Source: Dechloromonas sp. (GTDB lineage: Bacteria; Pseudomonadota; Gammaproteobacteria; Burkholderiales; Rhodocyclaceae). From it: a stretch of 54,163 bases of DNA. The notes beneath the pieces are model-generated. The model was not told the DNA's origin. It worked only from the letters and a program-made list of their open reading frames with translations, and made no database searches. Positions within the stretch are counted from its first letter, which is position 1, and each line of letters opens with the position of its first letter. The stretch is from positions 1 to 54,163 of the forward strand of contig JAEUOG010000049.1 of assembly GCA_016790815.1 (NCBI GenBank), written 5' to 3'. A program made the translations under genes and the position numbers. Shown piece after piece: positions 8,971 to 19,104 of the stretch.

Positions 8971-9725
8971 AGACGGACTTCAATACCGCGTGCCGCCATG
9001 TATTCCTTGGCCTGGCGCACGGTGTATTCACCGAAATGGAAGATCGAGGCGGCCAGAACGGCATCTGCTCTTCCTTCGCTGACGCCATCGGCCAAATGCT
9101 GCAGATTGCCGACACCGCCCGAGGCGATGACCGGAATCTTCACGGCATCGGAAACGGCACGGGTCAGCGCGAGGTCAAAACCGTTCTTGGTGCCATCACG
9201 ATCCATGCTGGTCAGCAGGATTTCGCCGGCGCCCAGGGCGTCTACCTTCTTCGCCCACTCAATGGCATCCATGCCCGTATCGTTGCGACCGCCATGGGTG
9301 AAAACATGCCACTGGCCGGGTGCAACCTGCTTGGCGTCGATGGCGACGACGATGCATTGCGAACCAACCTTGCTCGACGCATCGAAGATCAGATCGGGGT
9401 TCTGCACTGCTGCCGTATTCATCGACACCTTGTCGGCCCCGGCATTGAGCAGGCGACGTACATCCTCAACCTTGCGCACGCCGCCGCCAACGGTCAATGG
9501 AATGAAGACCTGCTCGGCACAGGCTTCGATGATGTGCAGGATGATGTCGCGCTGGTCGCTGGAGGCAGTGATGTCAAGGAAGGTGACCTCGTCGGCGCCT
9601 TGCTCGTTGTAGCGGCGGGCGATTTCGATCGGATCGCCGGCATCACGCAAGCCGACAAAGTTGGTGCCCTTGACGACGCGGCCAGCCGTGACGTCAAGGC
9701 ATGGGATGATGCGCTTGGCAAGCAT
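8967..9725 (-). CDS. hisF: Imidazole glycerol phosphate synthase cyclase subunit HisF
   Basis: The 252-residue TIM barrel begins [20 protein letters not shown], with the catalytic Asp in CLDV. It continues with [20 protein letters not shown] and [13 protein letters not shown], which carries the second catalytic Asp, and ends with VIASGGVG. HisF uses ammonia from HisH to form IGP and AICAR from PRFAR. I chose ATG 9725 because it overlaps the hisA stop in a TGATG arrangement; a TTG one codon earlier is possible. Confidence 0.96.
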   Translation of the reverse strand: MLAKRIIPCLDVTAGRVVKGTNFVGLRDAGDPIEIARRYNEQGADEVTFLDITASSDQRDIILHIIEACAEQVFIPLTVGGGVRKVEDVRRLLNAGADKVSMNTAAVQNPDLIFDASSKVGSQCIVVAIDAKQVAPGQWHVFTHGGRNDTGMDAIEWAKKVDALGAGEILLTSMDRDGTKNGFDLALTRAVSDAVKIPVIASGGVGNLQHLADGVSEGRADAVLAASIFHFGEYTVRQAKEYMAARGIEVRL

Positions 9726-10465
9726 CAAGCGCCCAACTGATCAGCGAGTTCCTGCGCCGCCTTGAAGTCCAGCGAACCGTCGTAAACTGCGCGGCCGGCG
9801 ATCGTTCCGACAACGCCTTCGCCTTCGACAGCGCACAGGGCGCGGATGTCGTCTAGGTTGGTCAGGCCGCCTGAAGCGATGACCGGAATGGTCAGCGCCT
9901 GGGCCAGACGGACGGTCGCGTCGATATTGAGCCCGGAGAGCATGCCGTCACGGCCGATGTCAGTGTAGATGATCGACTCGACGCCGTAGTCTTCATACTT
10001 TTTGGCCAGATCGACGACTTCATGGCCGGTCAGCTTGGACCAGCCATCGGTTGCCACTTTGCCATCCTTAGCATCGAGGCCGACGATGATGTGGCCCGGA
10101 AAGGCGACACAAGCGTCACGCAGGAAGCCGGGGTTCTTGACCGCAGCCGTGCCGATGATGACGTAGGACAGGCCGCCGTCGATGCATGCTTCGATCGTAT
10201 CGAGGTCACGAATGCCGCCACCCAGTTGGACCGGAATCTCGTCCCCAACTTCGGCCAGGATGGCCTTGATCGCCGCCGCATTCTTCGGCTTGCCGGCAAA
10301 GGCGCCATTCAGGTCGACCAGATGCAGGCGGCGGGCGCCTTGGGCTAGCCAATGACGCGCCTGTTCGGCCGGGCTATCGGAAAAAACAGTGACCTGTTCC
10401 ATCAGGCCCTGCTTGAGACGGACGCATTGGCCGTCCTTGAGATCAATCGCGGGAATAATCAGCAT
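9725..10465 (-). CDS. hisA: ProFAR isomerase HisA
   Basis: The 246-residue TIM barrel has [17 protein letters not shown] with the catalytic Asp in the first strand, [30 protein letters not shown] with the second catalytic Asp, and VIASGGL. It performs the Amadori rearrangement of ProFAR to PRFAR. A 34-base gap precedes it after hisH, the only non-overlapping junction in the run from hisB to hinT apart from the tat side. Confidence 0.96.
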   Translation of the reverse strand: MLIIPAIDLKDGQCVRLKQGLMEQVTVFSDSPAEQARHWLAQGARRLHLVDLNGAFAGKPKNAAAIKAILAEVGDEIPVQLGGGIRDLDTIEACIDGGLSYVIIGTAAVKNPGFLRDACVAFPGHIIVGLDAKDGKVATDGWSKLTGHEVVDLAKKYEDYGVESIIYTDIGRDGMLSGLNIDATVRLAQALTIPVIASGGLTNLDDIRALCAVEGEGVVGTIAGRAVYDGSLDFKAAQELADQLGA

Positions 10466-10499
10466 GGGATTCTAGGAGAGTAAATTCGGCGGATGCGAA

Positions 10500-11147
10500 T
10501 CAGGGGTGCCACTCGACGAAGTTTTTCAGGAGTTGCAGGCCGTCACGAGCGCTTTTCTCGGGGTGGAACTGAACCGCGAAGATATTATCCCGCCCCACCG
10601 CACAGGTAAAGGGGACGCCATATTCGCAACTCCCCGTGACCAGGGCCGGATCGGCTGGTTCGACAAAGTAGCTGTGCACAAAATAGAAGCGCGCGCCGTC
10701 GGCGATGCCACTCCACAGCGCGTGCGGTTTCTGGCGGACTTGGTTCCAGCCCATGTGCGGCACTTTGAGGCGTTCGCCGTTTGGCAGAACCATCTTCTCA
10801 TCAGGGAAGCGTTTGACGTTGCCGGGAAAAACGCAGAGCGCCGGGACGTCGCCCTCGTCGCTGTGCGCGAAGAGCATTTGCTCACCGACGCAGATGCCGA
10901 GGAAAGGCTTGTCCTTGGCGGCCGCCAGCACAGCAGCACGCAGACCGCGTGTTTCGAGTTCGCTCATGCAGTCGGGCATGGCGCCCTGGCCGGGGAAAAC
11001 GACGCGCTCGGCCGCCGCCACGACGGCCGGATCTGCCGTCACGACGACCGTCTTGCCGCCAGCGACATGCTCCAGCGCCTTCGACACCGAACGCAGGTTG
11101 CCCATGCCGTAGTCGATTACGGCGATGGCATTGCCGGTTGCTGTCAC
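10500..11147 (-). CDS. hisH: Imidazole glycerol phosphate synthase glutamine amidotransferase HisH
   Basis: The 215-residue class I amidotransferase has [14 protein letters not shown] at the N-terminus and the nucleophile elbow [12 protein letters not shown] with the catalytic Cys. The C-terminal [12 protein letters not shown] gives the catalytic His and Glu. It channels ammonia to HisF. It overlaps hisB by 4 bases. Confidence 0.96.
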   Translation of the reverse strand: MTATGNAIAVIDYGMGNLRSVSKALEHVAGGKTVVVTADPAVVAAAERVVFPGQGAMPDCMSELETRGLRAAVLAAAKDKPFLGICVGEQMLFAHSDEGDVPALCVFPGNVKRFPDEKMVLPNGERLKVPHMGWNQVRQKPHALWSGIADGARFYFVHSYFVEPADPALVTGSCEYGVPFTCAVGRDNIFAVQFHPEKSARDGLQLLKNFVEWHP

Positions 11148-11731
11148 AGCGAGCCCTTGGTCGACGGCATGGTACCGGCCATGCGCGGATCGGGCGTCAC
11201 CGCCATGCGCAGGGCGCGGCCGAAGGCCTTGAAGATGGTTTCGGCCTGATGGTGGGCATTCTTGCCACGCAGGTTGTCGATGTGAAGCGTGACGCCGGCG
11301 TGGTTGACCAGGCCGTGGAAGAATTCGCTGACGAGATCGACATCGAAGCTGCCGATGACGGCGCGCGAAAACTCGACATTAAGTTCCAGCCCCGGACGCC
11401 CGGAAAGGTCGATGACGACGCGCGACAATGCCTCGTCGAGCGGCACATAGCTGTGGCCGTAGCGGGTCAGGCCCTTCTTGTCGCCCCACGCCCTGGCCAG
11501 CGCCTGACCAAAGGTGATGCCGATGTCTTCGACGGTGTGGTGGGCGTCGATGTGCAGGTCGCCCACAGCCTCGATATCGAGGTCGATCAGGCCATGACGG
11601 GCAATCTGATCGAGCATGTGGTCAAGAAACGGGACGCCGGTGGCAAATTTGCCCTGGCCGGTGCCATCGAGGTTGAGACGCACGGTGATCTGCGTCTCCA
11701 GCGTATTGCGAGTAATTTCGGCTTGCCGCAT
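11144..11731 (-). CDS. hisB: Imidazoleglycerol-phosphate dehydratase HisB
   Basis: The 195-residue monofunctional dehydratase starts [15 protein letters not shown]. It has [37 protein letters not shown] with Mn-binding His/Glu, and a later [22 protein letters not shown] with the second metal set. It converts IGP to imidazole acetol phosphate. There is no fused phosphatase domain, so histidinol-phosphatase must be elsewhere. The ATG at 11731 gives the family N-terminus. It faces hisC head-to-head across a 78-base spacer (11732-11809), which should hold divergent promoters; I cannot point to convincing boxes. Confidence 0.95.
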   Translation of the reverse strand: MRQAEITRNTLETQITVRLNLDGTGQGKFATGVPFLDHMLDQIARHGLIDLDIEAVGDLHIDAHHTVEDIGITFGQALARAWGDKKGLTRYGHSYVPLDEALSRVVIDLSGRPGLELNVEFSRAVIGSFDVDLVSEFFHGLVNHAGVTLHIDNLRGKNAHHQAETIFKAFGRALRMAVTPDPRMAGTMPSTKGSL

Positions 11732-11809
11732 GGTTGAAGGCTGCAAAAGGCTTTTATCGGAGGGCCATGATACCATTTCAGCCTACTTTTACGCCTTTCG
11801 TGAAACCCC

Positions 11810-12901
11810 ATGAGTCGTTTCTGGAGCCAGGTCGTCCGCGACCTCACCCCCTACGTGCCGGGCGAGCAGCCCAAAATCGCCAATCTGATCAAGCTCAATA
11901 CCAACGAGAACCCGTTTCCGCCATCGCCCAAGGTGCTGGCGGCGATCCAGGCCGAGCTTGGCGACGATGCGGCGCGCCTGCGCCTCTACCCGGACCCGAA
12001 TGCCGATTTACTCAAGGCTGCAGTGGCCAAGCGGCATGCCGTGACGCCGCAACAGGTCTTCATCGGCAACGGATCGGACGAAGTGCTGGCCCACGTTTTC
12101 ATGGCCCTGCTCAAGCACGAGGCGCCGATCCTCTTCCCTGACATCACCTACAGCTTCTACCCGGTGTATTGCGGCCTGTACGGCATCGATTACCGCACCG
12201 TGGCGCTGGCTGACGACTTTTCGATTGATCCGGCCGATTACTGCGGTCAACCGGAAAAATCGGCCAAAAATGAGATCGGCGGCATCATCTTCCCCAACCC
12301 GAACGCACCGACCGGTCGCCTGCTCGGGCTGGCCGCCATCGAGCAGATCCTCCTGGCCAATCCGGATGTCGTTATCGTAGTCGATGAAGCCTACGTTGAT
12401 TTTGGCGGCGAGACGGCCATTCCGCTCGTCGAACGCTACGACAACCTGCTGGTCGTGTACACGCTGTCCAAGTCGCGTTCGCTGGCCGGCCTGCGCGTCG
12501 GCTTCGCCGTCGGCCATCCGGTGCTGATCGAAGCGCTGGAGCGCGTCAAGAACAGCTTCAACTCCTATCCGCTTGACCGCCTGGCCATCGTCGGCGCCGT
12601 CGCCGCGATGGAAGACGAGGCATACTTCGAGCAATCTTGCCGCGCCGTGATCGCCACCCGCGACACGCTAACCGCCGACCTGCGCGGCCTCGGCTTCGAA
12701 GTCCTTCCTTCGGCCGCCAATTTCATCTTCGCCCGCCACCCGCTGCGCGACGCGGCCGAACTGGCCAAGGCGCTGCGCGACAAGAGCATCATCGTCCGCC
12801 ACTTCAAGCTGCCGCGCATAGACCAATTTTTGCGCATCACCGTCGGCACCGAGGCACAATGCAAGGCGCTGACGCAAACGCTGCAAGGCATTCTGGCTTA
12901 A
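11810..12901 (+). CDS. hisC: Histidinol-phosphate aminotransferase with repeat-encoded insertion
   Basis: The 363-residue PLP enzyme converts imidazole acetol phosphate and glutamate to histidinol phosphate. Motifs include [44 protein letters not shown] and the PLP-lysine region [17 protein letters not shown]. Residues about 145-155 ([11 protein letters not shown]), just before [13 protein letters not shown], are encoded by interspersed repeat R2 and appear extra compared with related HisC proteins, which pass directly into this strand with only a few residues. This loop is on the surface side of the fold, so activity is probably kept. The gene is on the plus strand although the other his genes here are on the minus strand. 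Confidence 0.94.
   Translation: MSRFWSQVVRDLTPYVPGEQPKIANLIKLNTNENPFPPSPKVLAAIQAELGDDAARLRLYPDPNADLLKAAVAKRHAVTPQQVFIGNGSDEVLAHVFMALLKHEAPILFPDITYSFYPVYCGLYGIDYRTVALADDFSIDPADYCGQPEKSAKNEIGGIIFPNPNAPTGRLLGLAAIEQILLANPDVVIVVDEAYVDFGGETAIPLVERYDNLLVVYTLSKSRSLAGLRVGFAVGHPVLIEALERVKNSFNSYPLDRLAIVGAVAAMEDEAYFEQSCRAVIATRDTLTADLRGLGFEVLPSAANFIFARHPLRDAAELAKALRDKSIIVRHFKLPRIDQFLRITVGTEAQCKALTQTLQGILA
12241..12274 (+). repeat. Interspersed repeat copy R2, in frame within hisC
   Basis: The core CGGTCAACCGG starts at 12244 and is followed by AAAAAT, CGGCC and AAAAATGAG. It is read in frame as [10 protein letters not shown]. It matches copy R7 near 54,000 over the core and the GGCCAAA part. Confidence 0.8.
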
Positions 12902-12915
12902 GAAGGGGCACACCA

Positions 12916-13272
12916 ATGCAAGGTATCGATTTCGACGAAGCCATCCGCCTTCACAACACCTGGCGGCGGCAGTTCATGAACGCCTTCGCCCGGGGCAGCT
13001 ACGCCGACATGCCGCTGTCCGACCACCAAGGCTGCATGTTCGGCTACGCCATCGCGGCCGCCGACGATGCGTCGCGCGCGCTGCCGCAATTCCAGGCACT
13101 GATCAAGGCACACTCGAGCTTCCATGCTCTGGCCAGCGAGATTCAGGAGTTAAGCCGCAACGGCATGGCTGAAGACGCGGACCTCATACTCCCCGAGCTA
13201 TCCGACGCATCGCACCGCCTCGCCAATCTGTTCGATGAACTGCGCACCATCCAGCGCGGGCGGCGAGGCTAA
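12916..13272 (+). CDS. Stand-alone CZB (chemoreceptor zinc-binding) domain protein
   Basis: The 118-residue soluble helical protein carries the CZB zinc-site pattern: His13 and Trp16 in LHNTWRRQF, the SDHQGCMFGY block with Cys40 in a C-x-F-G context, and His66 and His70 in KAHSSFH. CZB domains usually sit at the end of chemoreceptors or diguanylate cyclases and sense zinc or oxidants such as hypochlorous acid. Here it is alone, with no fused output domain. AAGGGG lies just upstream of the ATG. It starts 14 bases after hisC and is probably cotranscribed with it. Its stop overlaps the stop of the convergent chromate transporter gene. Confidence 0.72.
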   Translation: MQGIDFDEAIRLHNTWRRQFMNAFARGSYADMPLSDHQGCMFGYAIAAADDASRALPQFQALIKAHSSFHALASEIQELSRNGMAEDADLILPELSDASHRLANLFDELRTIQRGRRG

Positions 13273-13787
13273 ACCCAGCCGAGCAGCCCCAACCCGGCGC
13301 CAACGCCGATAAACCACAGCGGATGCAGCTTGCTCCGCAAGTTGGCCACCACGGTCGCCGCTACCAGCAGCCACGTCGCCCAACCAAAGTTCGCCGCCTG
13401 CGCAATAAGGGTCGCACCGGAAAAAATCAACCCGACCGCCAGCGGTGCCACGCCGAGGCTGATCGCCTTCTGCCAGCGCTTGCCGGCGAAGCTTTCCCAG
13501 CGGTCGATGAGCAAGTAGATCAGCACGCTCATCGGCAGACACATGGCCAGCGTCGACGCCAGCGCACCGAGCAGTCCGGCAATTTTCCAGCCGATCAGTG
13601 TCACAACCAGCACGTTCGGCCCGGGCGCAGCCTGCGCGATGGCGTAAAGATGCGTGAAGGTCTGGTCGTCCAGCCAGTGATGGTTCTCGACCACGACACG
13701 ATGCATTTCCGGCAGCAGCGCCGTCGCACCACCGAACGCGACGAAAGACAGCAGCCCGAACTCGAGGAAGAGCTCGACGATGATCAT
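13269..13787 (-). CDS. chrA: Chromate transporter, second half-size subunit
   Basis: The 172-residue membrane protein has the ChrA signature FGLLSFVAFGGATALLPEM and the AQAAPGPNVL motif, and about five hydrophobic helices. ChrA-family (CHR) proteins export chromate or related oxyanions with the proton gradient. Short members occur as adjacent pairs that together replace the two halves of long ChrA, as here. The ATG at 13787 overlaps the stop of the upstream half by 4 bases. The transported substrate is not proven for such short CHR pairs. Confidence 0.85.
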   Translation of the reverse strand: MIIVELFLEFGLLSFVAFGGATALLPEMHRVVVENHHWLDDQTFTHLYAIAQAAPGPNVLVVTLIGWKIAGLLGALASTLAMCLPMSVLIYLLIDRWESFAGKRWQKAISLGVAPLAVGLIFSGATLIAQAANFGWATWLLVAATVVANLRSKLHPLWFIGVGAGLGLLGWV

Positions 13788-14347
13788 TTTCGCCCCAGCT
13801 TCCAGTAGGCGACGCCGCCGGACAGAATCAGCCCGGCGACCATGACCATCGGCATCGGCAAGCGCAGGCCGGCAATGGCAATCACGGTCAACGCTGTAAA
13901 CGGCAGAAAAAACAACTTCTCCTTGATCGCGCCACTCATCCGCCACGCCATGGCAAAGAGCAAACCTACTCCCACAGCGGCAATGCCGCGCAGCATCGAC
14001 TGGGCCAGCGGCAAACTGCCGTAGCGATCGTAAGCTAACGCGAGCAGCAGGACGATGGCAAGCGGCCCGGCCAGCAACCCGATTGGTGCAACGATCGCAC
14101 CGGCAAGGCCTCCGTAGCGCTTGCCGACCACGACAGCAAGGTTGACGACATTCGGCCCGGGGAGAAACTGGCAGAGGCCAAGCTGGGCGTTGAACTCCTC
14201 GGCTGTCATCCAGCGCCGCTCTTCGACAAGCATGCGCCTTGCGAAGGGCAGGACACCACCAAAACCGGATAGCCCAACCGACGAAAATCCCAAAAAAAGC
14301 GCCCGGAGGTCCGGGCGGTTTTGGTTTTTTAAGGCTTCCACGGTCAA
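13784..14347 (-). CDS. chrA: Chromate transporter, first half-size subunit
   Basis: The 187-residue partner carries LFLGFSSVGLSGFGGVLPFARRML and CQFLPGPNVVNLAVVVG, the two hallmark regions of the CHR N-terminal half, plus about five further hydrophobic stretches. The start is uncertain. TTG 14347 and GTG 14341 both fall inside interspersed repeat R3, and no ATG precedes the conserved LRALFLGF. A strong terminator-like hairpin lies within the first 20 codons (14300-14317). The gene begins about 14 bases after hisD ends and interrupts the his locus, which suggests insertion or rearrangement here. Confidence 0.82.
   Translation of the reverse strand: MTVEALKNQNRPDLRALFLGFSSVGLSGFGGVLPFARRMLVEERRWMTAEEFNAQLGLCQFLPGPNVVNLAVVVGKRYGGLAGAIVAPIGLLAGPLAIVLLLALAYDRYGSLPLAQSMLRGIAAVGVGLLFAMAWRMSGAIKEKLFFLPFTALTVIAIAGLRLPMPMVMVAGLILSGGVAYWKLGRK
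14291..14330. terminator. Bidirectional intrinsic terminator inside the 5' end of chrA
   Basis: The arms CGCCCGGA (14300-14307) and TCCGGGCG (14310-14317) form an 8-bp GC stem with a 2-base loop. It is flanked by a seven-A run on the left and GTTTTGGTTTTTT on the right. On either strand the hairpin is followed by a U-rich tract. On the minus strand it lies about 45-60 bases beyond the hisD stop. Confidence 0.75.
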
Positions 14348-14373
14348 CCGGAAATTTCGCTCAATTTTGAAGT
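14332..14373 (+). repeat. Interspersed repeat copy R3 at the hisD/chrA junction
   Basis: The core CGGTCAACCGG is at 14341-14351. Bases 14332-14354 are identical over 23 positions to the complement of 48402-48424 (copy R4). The repeat supplies the hisD stop codon (14361-14363) and its last codons, and also both candidate chrA start codons. Confidence 0.85.
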
Positions 14374-15662
14374 CGGAATTCCGCCGACTTGGCGTGCGCA
14401 GGAAGGCCTTCTCCGTGCGCCAGCGTCGAGGCGATCTTGCCCAGCGTCTGGGAACCGGCCTGCGAGACCTTGATCAGGCTGGTCCGCTTCTGGAAGTCAT
14501 AGACGCCCAGCGGCGAAGAGAAACGCGCACTGCCTGAGGTCGGCAACACGTGATTCGGACCGGCGCAGTAGTCGCCCAGCGCCTCCGACGTGTAGTGACC
14601 GATGAAGATGGCGCCGGCATGGTGAATCTTGCTGACCCAGGGATCGGGATCGGCCAGCGACAATTCGAGGTGCTCCGGCGCAACGCGATTGGCAATGGCC
14701 ACGGCCTCTTCAAGATCGCGCACGAGAATGAATGCGCCACGATTGGTCAGTGAGGTTTCAATGACCTCACGGCGAGGCATGGTCGACAACAGTTTTTCGA
14801 TGCTCGCCTGCACCTTTTCGATATACCTGGCGTCAGTACAGATCAGGATCGACTGCGCCAATTCGTCGTGCTCGGCCTGCGAGAAAAGATCCATCGCCAC
14901 CCAGTCCGGATTGCCGGAGCCATCCGCCAGGACCAGAATTTCCGACGGACCGGCGATCATGTCGATGCCGACGATGCCGAACACCCGACGTTTGGCGCAA
15001 GCCACGTAGGCGTTACCAGGGCCGACGATTTTGTCCACCTGCGGAATAGTCGCCGTGCCGTAAGCCAGCGCTCCAACCGCCTGCGCGCCACCGATGGTGA
15101 ATACGCGGTCAACGCCGGCCAGGCAGGCCGCTGCCAGCACCAGCTGGTTCTTCTCGCCACCCGGCGTGGGCACGACCATGATCAGCTCCTTGACGCCAGC
15201 CACCTTGGCCGGAATCGCGTTCATCAACACGGACGACGGATAAGCCGCCTTGCCTCCCGGAACGTAGAGGCCGACGCGGTCGAGCGGCGTGATCATCTGG
15301 CCGAGCATGGTGCCGTCGGCTTCGGTGTAGGACCAGCCTTCGAGCTGCTGCTTTTCGTGATAAACACGGACACGATGCGCCGCGGCTTCCAGCGCCTGAC
15401 GCTGTTCGGCCGGCAGGCTGTCGAGCGCCTTCTGCATTTCGGCCATGGACAGCTCCAGATCGGCCATGCCAGAAACCGACAGCCTGTCGAATTTGTTGCT
15501 GTACTCAACAACCGCAGCATCACCGCGCGCCTTCACATCGGCCAGAATGCCGATGACCGTGCGCTCGATGCCTTCATCCTGCGCCGCTTCGAACGCGAGC
15601 AACGCATCCATTTTTGCCTTGAAGTCGGCGTCGACCGTGGAAAGACGTTTGATCGCGACCAT
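14361..15662 (-). CDS. hisD: Histidinol dehydrogenase HisD
   Basis: The 433-residue enzyme oxidises histidinol to histidine with two NAD+. Motifs include [48 protein letters not shown], the Zn-site region [13 protein letters not shown], and [21 protein letters not shown] near the C-terminus. The length is typical. The last residues (RLQN) and the TGA are contributed by repeat R3. It begins 5 bases after hisG ends, so hisG-hisD form an operon. The usual next gene, hisC, has been turned round and displaced to about 1.5 kb away. Confidence 0.96.
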   Translation of the reverse strand: MVAIKRLSTVDADFKAKMDALLAFEAAQDEGIERTVIGILADVKARGDAAVVEYSNKFDRLSVSGMADLELSMAEMQKALDSLPAEQRQALEAAAHRVRVYHEKQQLEGWSYTEADGTMLGQMITPLDRVGLYVPGGKAAYPSSVLMNAIPAKVAGVKELIMVVPTPGGEKNQLVLAAACLAGVDRVFTIGGAQAVGALAYGTATIPQVDKIVGPGNAYVACAKRRVFGIVGIDMIAGPSEILVLADGSGNPDWVAMDLFSQAEHDELAQSILICTDARYIEKVQASIEKLLSTMPRREVIETSLTNRGAFILVRDLEEAVAIANRVAPEHLELSLADPDPWVSKIHHAGAIFIGHYTSEALGDYCAGPNHVLPTSGSARFSSPLGVYDFQKRTSLIKVSQAGSQTLGKIASTLAHGEGLPAHAKSAEFRLQN

Positions 15663-15667
15663 AAAAA

Positions 15668-16312
15668 TTATTTCTCCACCGCCCGGGCAAAGGCGTCGAT
15701 GATCGGTTGCAGGGTGTCGCGCTTGACCTTGAGCGAGGCCTGGTTGACCACGAGCCGGCTCGAAATATCGACGACGTGCTCGACCGCGACCAGTTTGTTG
15801 GCCTTCAATGTACCTCCGGTCGACACCAGATCGACAATGGCATCGGCCAGGCCAGCCAGCGGCGCCAGTTCCATCGATCCATAGAGTTTGATGAGGTCAA
15901 CATGAACCCCCTTGCTGGCGAAATGTTCGCGCGCGATCTTGGTGTATTTGCTCGCCACCTTGAGGCGATTGCCCTGACGCACAGCCCTGGCGTAATCGAA
16001 GCCTTCCGGCACGGCGACCATCATCCGGCACTTGGCAATCTTGAGGTCGAGCGGCGAATAAAGACCGTCGCAGCCATGCTCGATGAGCACGTCCTTGCCC
16101 GCCACGCCGAGATCGGCGGCGCCATACTGGACATAAGTCGGCACGTCGGAAGCACGAACGATCACGACGCGCACATCAGGATTGTTCGTATCGATGATCA
16201 GTTTACGGGAAGTTTCGGGATTTTCAGTCGGAACAATGCCGGCAGCGGCGAGCAGCGGCAGGGTCTCATCGAAAATGCGGCCCTTGGAAAGTGCGATGGT
16301 GATGCCGTTCAC
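15668..16312 (-). CDS. hisG: ATP phosphoribosyltransferase, short form
   Basis: The 214-residue protein is the short HisG lacking the C-terminal regulatory ACT-like domain of the long form. It has [18 protein letters not shown], the [14 protein letters not shown] region, and [19 protein letters not shown], the PRPP-binding loop. It starts histidine synthesis from ATP and PRPP. Short HisG works with the histidyl-tRNA-synthetase-like HisZ, which is not in this window. The start codon is GTG. A terminator of the upstream csp gene lies at 16382-16403, so hisG must have its own promoter in about 70 bases. Confidence 0.95.
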   Translation of the reverse strand: MNGITIALSKGRIFDETLPLLAAAGIVPTENPETSRKLIIDTNNPDVRVVIVRASDVPTYVQYGAADLGVAGKDVLIEHGCDGLYSPLDLKIAKCRMMVAVPEGFDYARAVRQGNRLKVASKYTKIAREHFASKGVHVDLIKLYGSMELAPLAGLADAIVDLVSTGGTLKANKLVAVEHVVDISSRLVVNQASLKVKRDTLQPIIDAFARAVEK

Positions 16313-16381
16313 GGGTTATCTCGTGGCAAAAGAAGGATTTTACCGCAAAGCCAGCCTCAAAGCGGCCGGCCACAAAAGCAA

Positions 16382-16403
16382 AAAGCCCGGCAAGCCGGGC
16401 TTT
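16382..16403 (-). terminator. Intrinsic terminator of the cold-shock gene
   Basis: AAAGCCCGGC and GCCGGGCTTT form a perfect 10-bp stem around a 2-base loop. On the minus strand it is followed by TTGCTTTTG, and it lies 24 bases downstream of the csp stop. It separates csp from hisG. Confidence 0.85.
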
Positions 16404-16427
16404 CTTGAGTCAGGCGACTCCGCGGAC

Positions 16428-16634
16428 TTATTCAGCCGGGCGGATGTTTGCAGCCTGCTTGCCCTTCGGGCCGTTCACGACATCGAACGTCACTTTCTGG
16501 TTCTCGGCCAGGGTCTTGAAACCATTGCCTTGGATTGCAGAGAAGTGAGCGAAGAGGTCTTCACCACCTTCGGACGGGGAGATGAAACCGAAACCCTTGG
16601 AGTCGTTGAACCACTTAACGGTACCGTTTGCCAT
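16428..16634 (-). CDS. Cold-shock domain protein (CspA family)
   Basis: The 68-residue single CSD protein starts [20 protein letters not shown] and contains the RNA-binding RNP1 (KGFGFI) and the RNP2-like stretch [11 protein letters not shown]. It binds single-stranded RNA/DNA and acts as an RNA chaperone; whether it is cold-induced or constitutive is not visible. About 220 bases separate it from murA, leaving room for the long 5' leader common in csp mRNAs. A GGAAGC motif precedes the ATG. It has its own terminator. Confidence 0.95.
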   Translation of the reverse strand: MANGTVKWFNDSKGFGFISPSEGGEDLFAHFSAIQGNGFKTLAENQKVTFDVVNGPKGKQAANIRPAE

Positions 16635-16795
16635 TTGATAGCTTCCTAAAATAAATATACGGGCTTGCGCCACAAAAACACGAGAACCAAGACCGAGGAG
16701 AGCTGACAAACCGTGGTACGGCGCAGGAACAAAACACTGCCTGGAAATCCCGAGGCTCGGAGTATGGGCCAGCAATTGGAATACGCCAAGCATTT
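16635..16795 (-). promoter_or_regulatory. Probable csp promoter and leader region
   Basis: This is the non-coding stretch upstream of the csp start, between the perfect inverted repeat and the gene. It is consistent with the promoter and the structured leader usually found before csp genes. I could not assign -35/-10 boxes with confidence. Confidence 0.35.
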
Positions 16796-16833
16796 TTTGT
16801 ATTTTTCTGCACGCCCGTGCAGAAAAATACAAA
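16796..16833. repeat. Perfect 18-bp inverted repeat downstream of murA
   Basis: Bases 16796-16813 (TTTGTATTTTTCTGCACG) are perfectly complementary to 16816-16833 around a CC loop. It lies 24 bases beyond the murA stop and upstream of csp. The A/T-rich outer part and GC top could terminate murA, but no separate U-tract follows on either strand, so it may instead be a protein-binding site. Confidence 0.85.
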
Positions 16834-16857
16834 TCACCGTCGCCTGGCAATCCCGGA

Positions 16858-18346
<1,489 letters not shown>

Positions 18347-18351
18347 CTTGT

Positions 18352-19104
18352 TCAACCTCTTAGCTTCCAACCCCGCTTCAGCAAGCTCAGGGTCAGTATG
18401 GACACAGCAGCGAAGCAGGCAACAACAACCGCCAGACTGGTTTCCGGCGCCACATCGGAGACGCCAAAAAAGCCATAACGGAAGCCATCGATCATGTAAA
18501 AAACAGGATTGTAATGCGACAGCGCCTGCCAAAACGTAGGCAGTGTGTAAATCGAGTAGAAAACCCCCGACAACATGGTGAGTGGCATGATCAGGAAATT
18601 CTGGAAACCGGCCAGCTGATCGAACTTCTCGGACCAGACCCCAGCGATGATGCCGAGCGCCGCAAAAAGTCCGCCACCGAACAGGGCAAATGCCAATATC
18701 CACCACGGCGCAACAACATTAAGTTCGGCGAACCAGAGCGTCGCGAGCAGGACACCGATGCCGACCAGCAGTCCTCGCGCTACGGCAGCGAGCACATAGG
18801 CGGCAAAGAACACGCTGTACGGAATGGGGGGAAGGAGTACAAAAACTATTGAGCCAGTGATCTTGGCCTGGATCAGGCTGGAGGAGGAATTGGCGAAGGC
18901 GTTCTGCAGAACCTGCATCATGACCAACCCGGGAATGAGGAAGCTCACGTAACGCACGCCGTGAACCCGAACATGCTCGTCTAGCACGTGTCCGAAAATC
19001 AACAAATAAAGCAACGCGGTCAGCACAGGCGCTGCAACGGTCTGGAAACTGACCTTCCAGAAGCGGAGAAACTCTTTTTCGAACAGCGTCAGGAATCCGA
19101 TCAT
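18352..19104 (-). CDS. yadH: ABC-2 type transporter permease (YadH-like)
   Basis: The 250-residue inner-membrane protein has six hydrophobic segments and the ABC-2 pattern YVSFLIPGLVMMQVLQNAFANSSSSLIQAK, GVFYSIYTLPTFWQALSHYNPVFYMIDGFRYGFFG. It pairs with the ATPase encoded just upstream, overlapping by 4 bases. YadGH-type exporters are uncharacterised but often sit with mla genes in betaproteobacteria, suggesting an envelope lipid or polymer substrate; this is inference. Confidence 0.88.
   Translation of the reverse strand: MIGFLTLFEKEFLRFWKVSFQTVAAPVLTALLYLLIFGHVLDEHVRVHGVRYVSFLIPGLVMMQVLQNAFANSSSSLIQAKITGSIVFVLLPPIPYSVFFAAYVLAAVARGLLVGIGVLLATLWFAELNVVAPWWILAFALFGGGLFAALGIIAGVWSEKFDQLAGFQNFLIMPLTMLSGVFYSIYTLPTFWQALSHYNPVFYMIDGFRYGFFGVSDVAPETSLAVVVACFAAVSILTLSLLKRGWKLRG

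Noticed and set aside
8491-9612. Plus-strand open frame opposite hisE-hisI-hisF
   Set aside because: Ser/Arg-rich shadow sequence; the overlapping his genes explain the region.
13885-13900. CACGGTCAACG-type matches in chrA and several other genes (near 15110, 39377, 43057)
   Set aside because: Only 7-9 bases match the core, as expected by chance for Thr-Val-Asn or Gly-Gln-type codons in GC-rich genes.
14868-15884. Plus-strand open frame opposite hisD and hisG
   Set aside because: Low-complexity product without motifs; both his genes are unambiguous.
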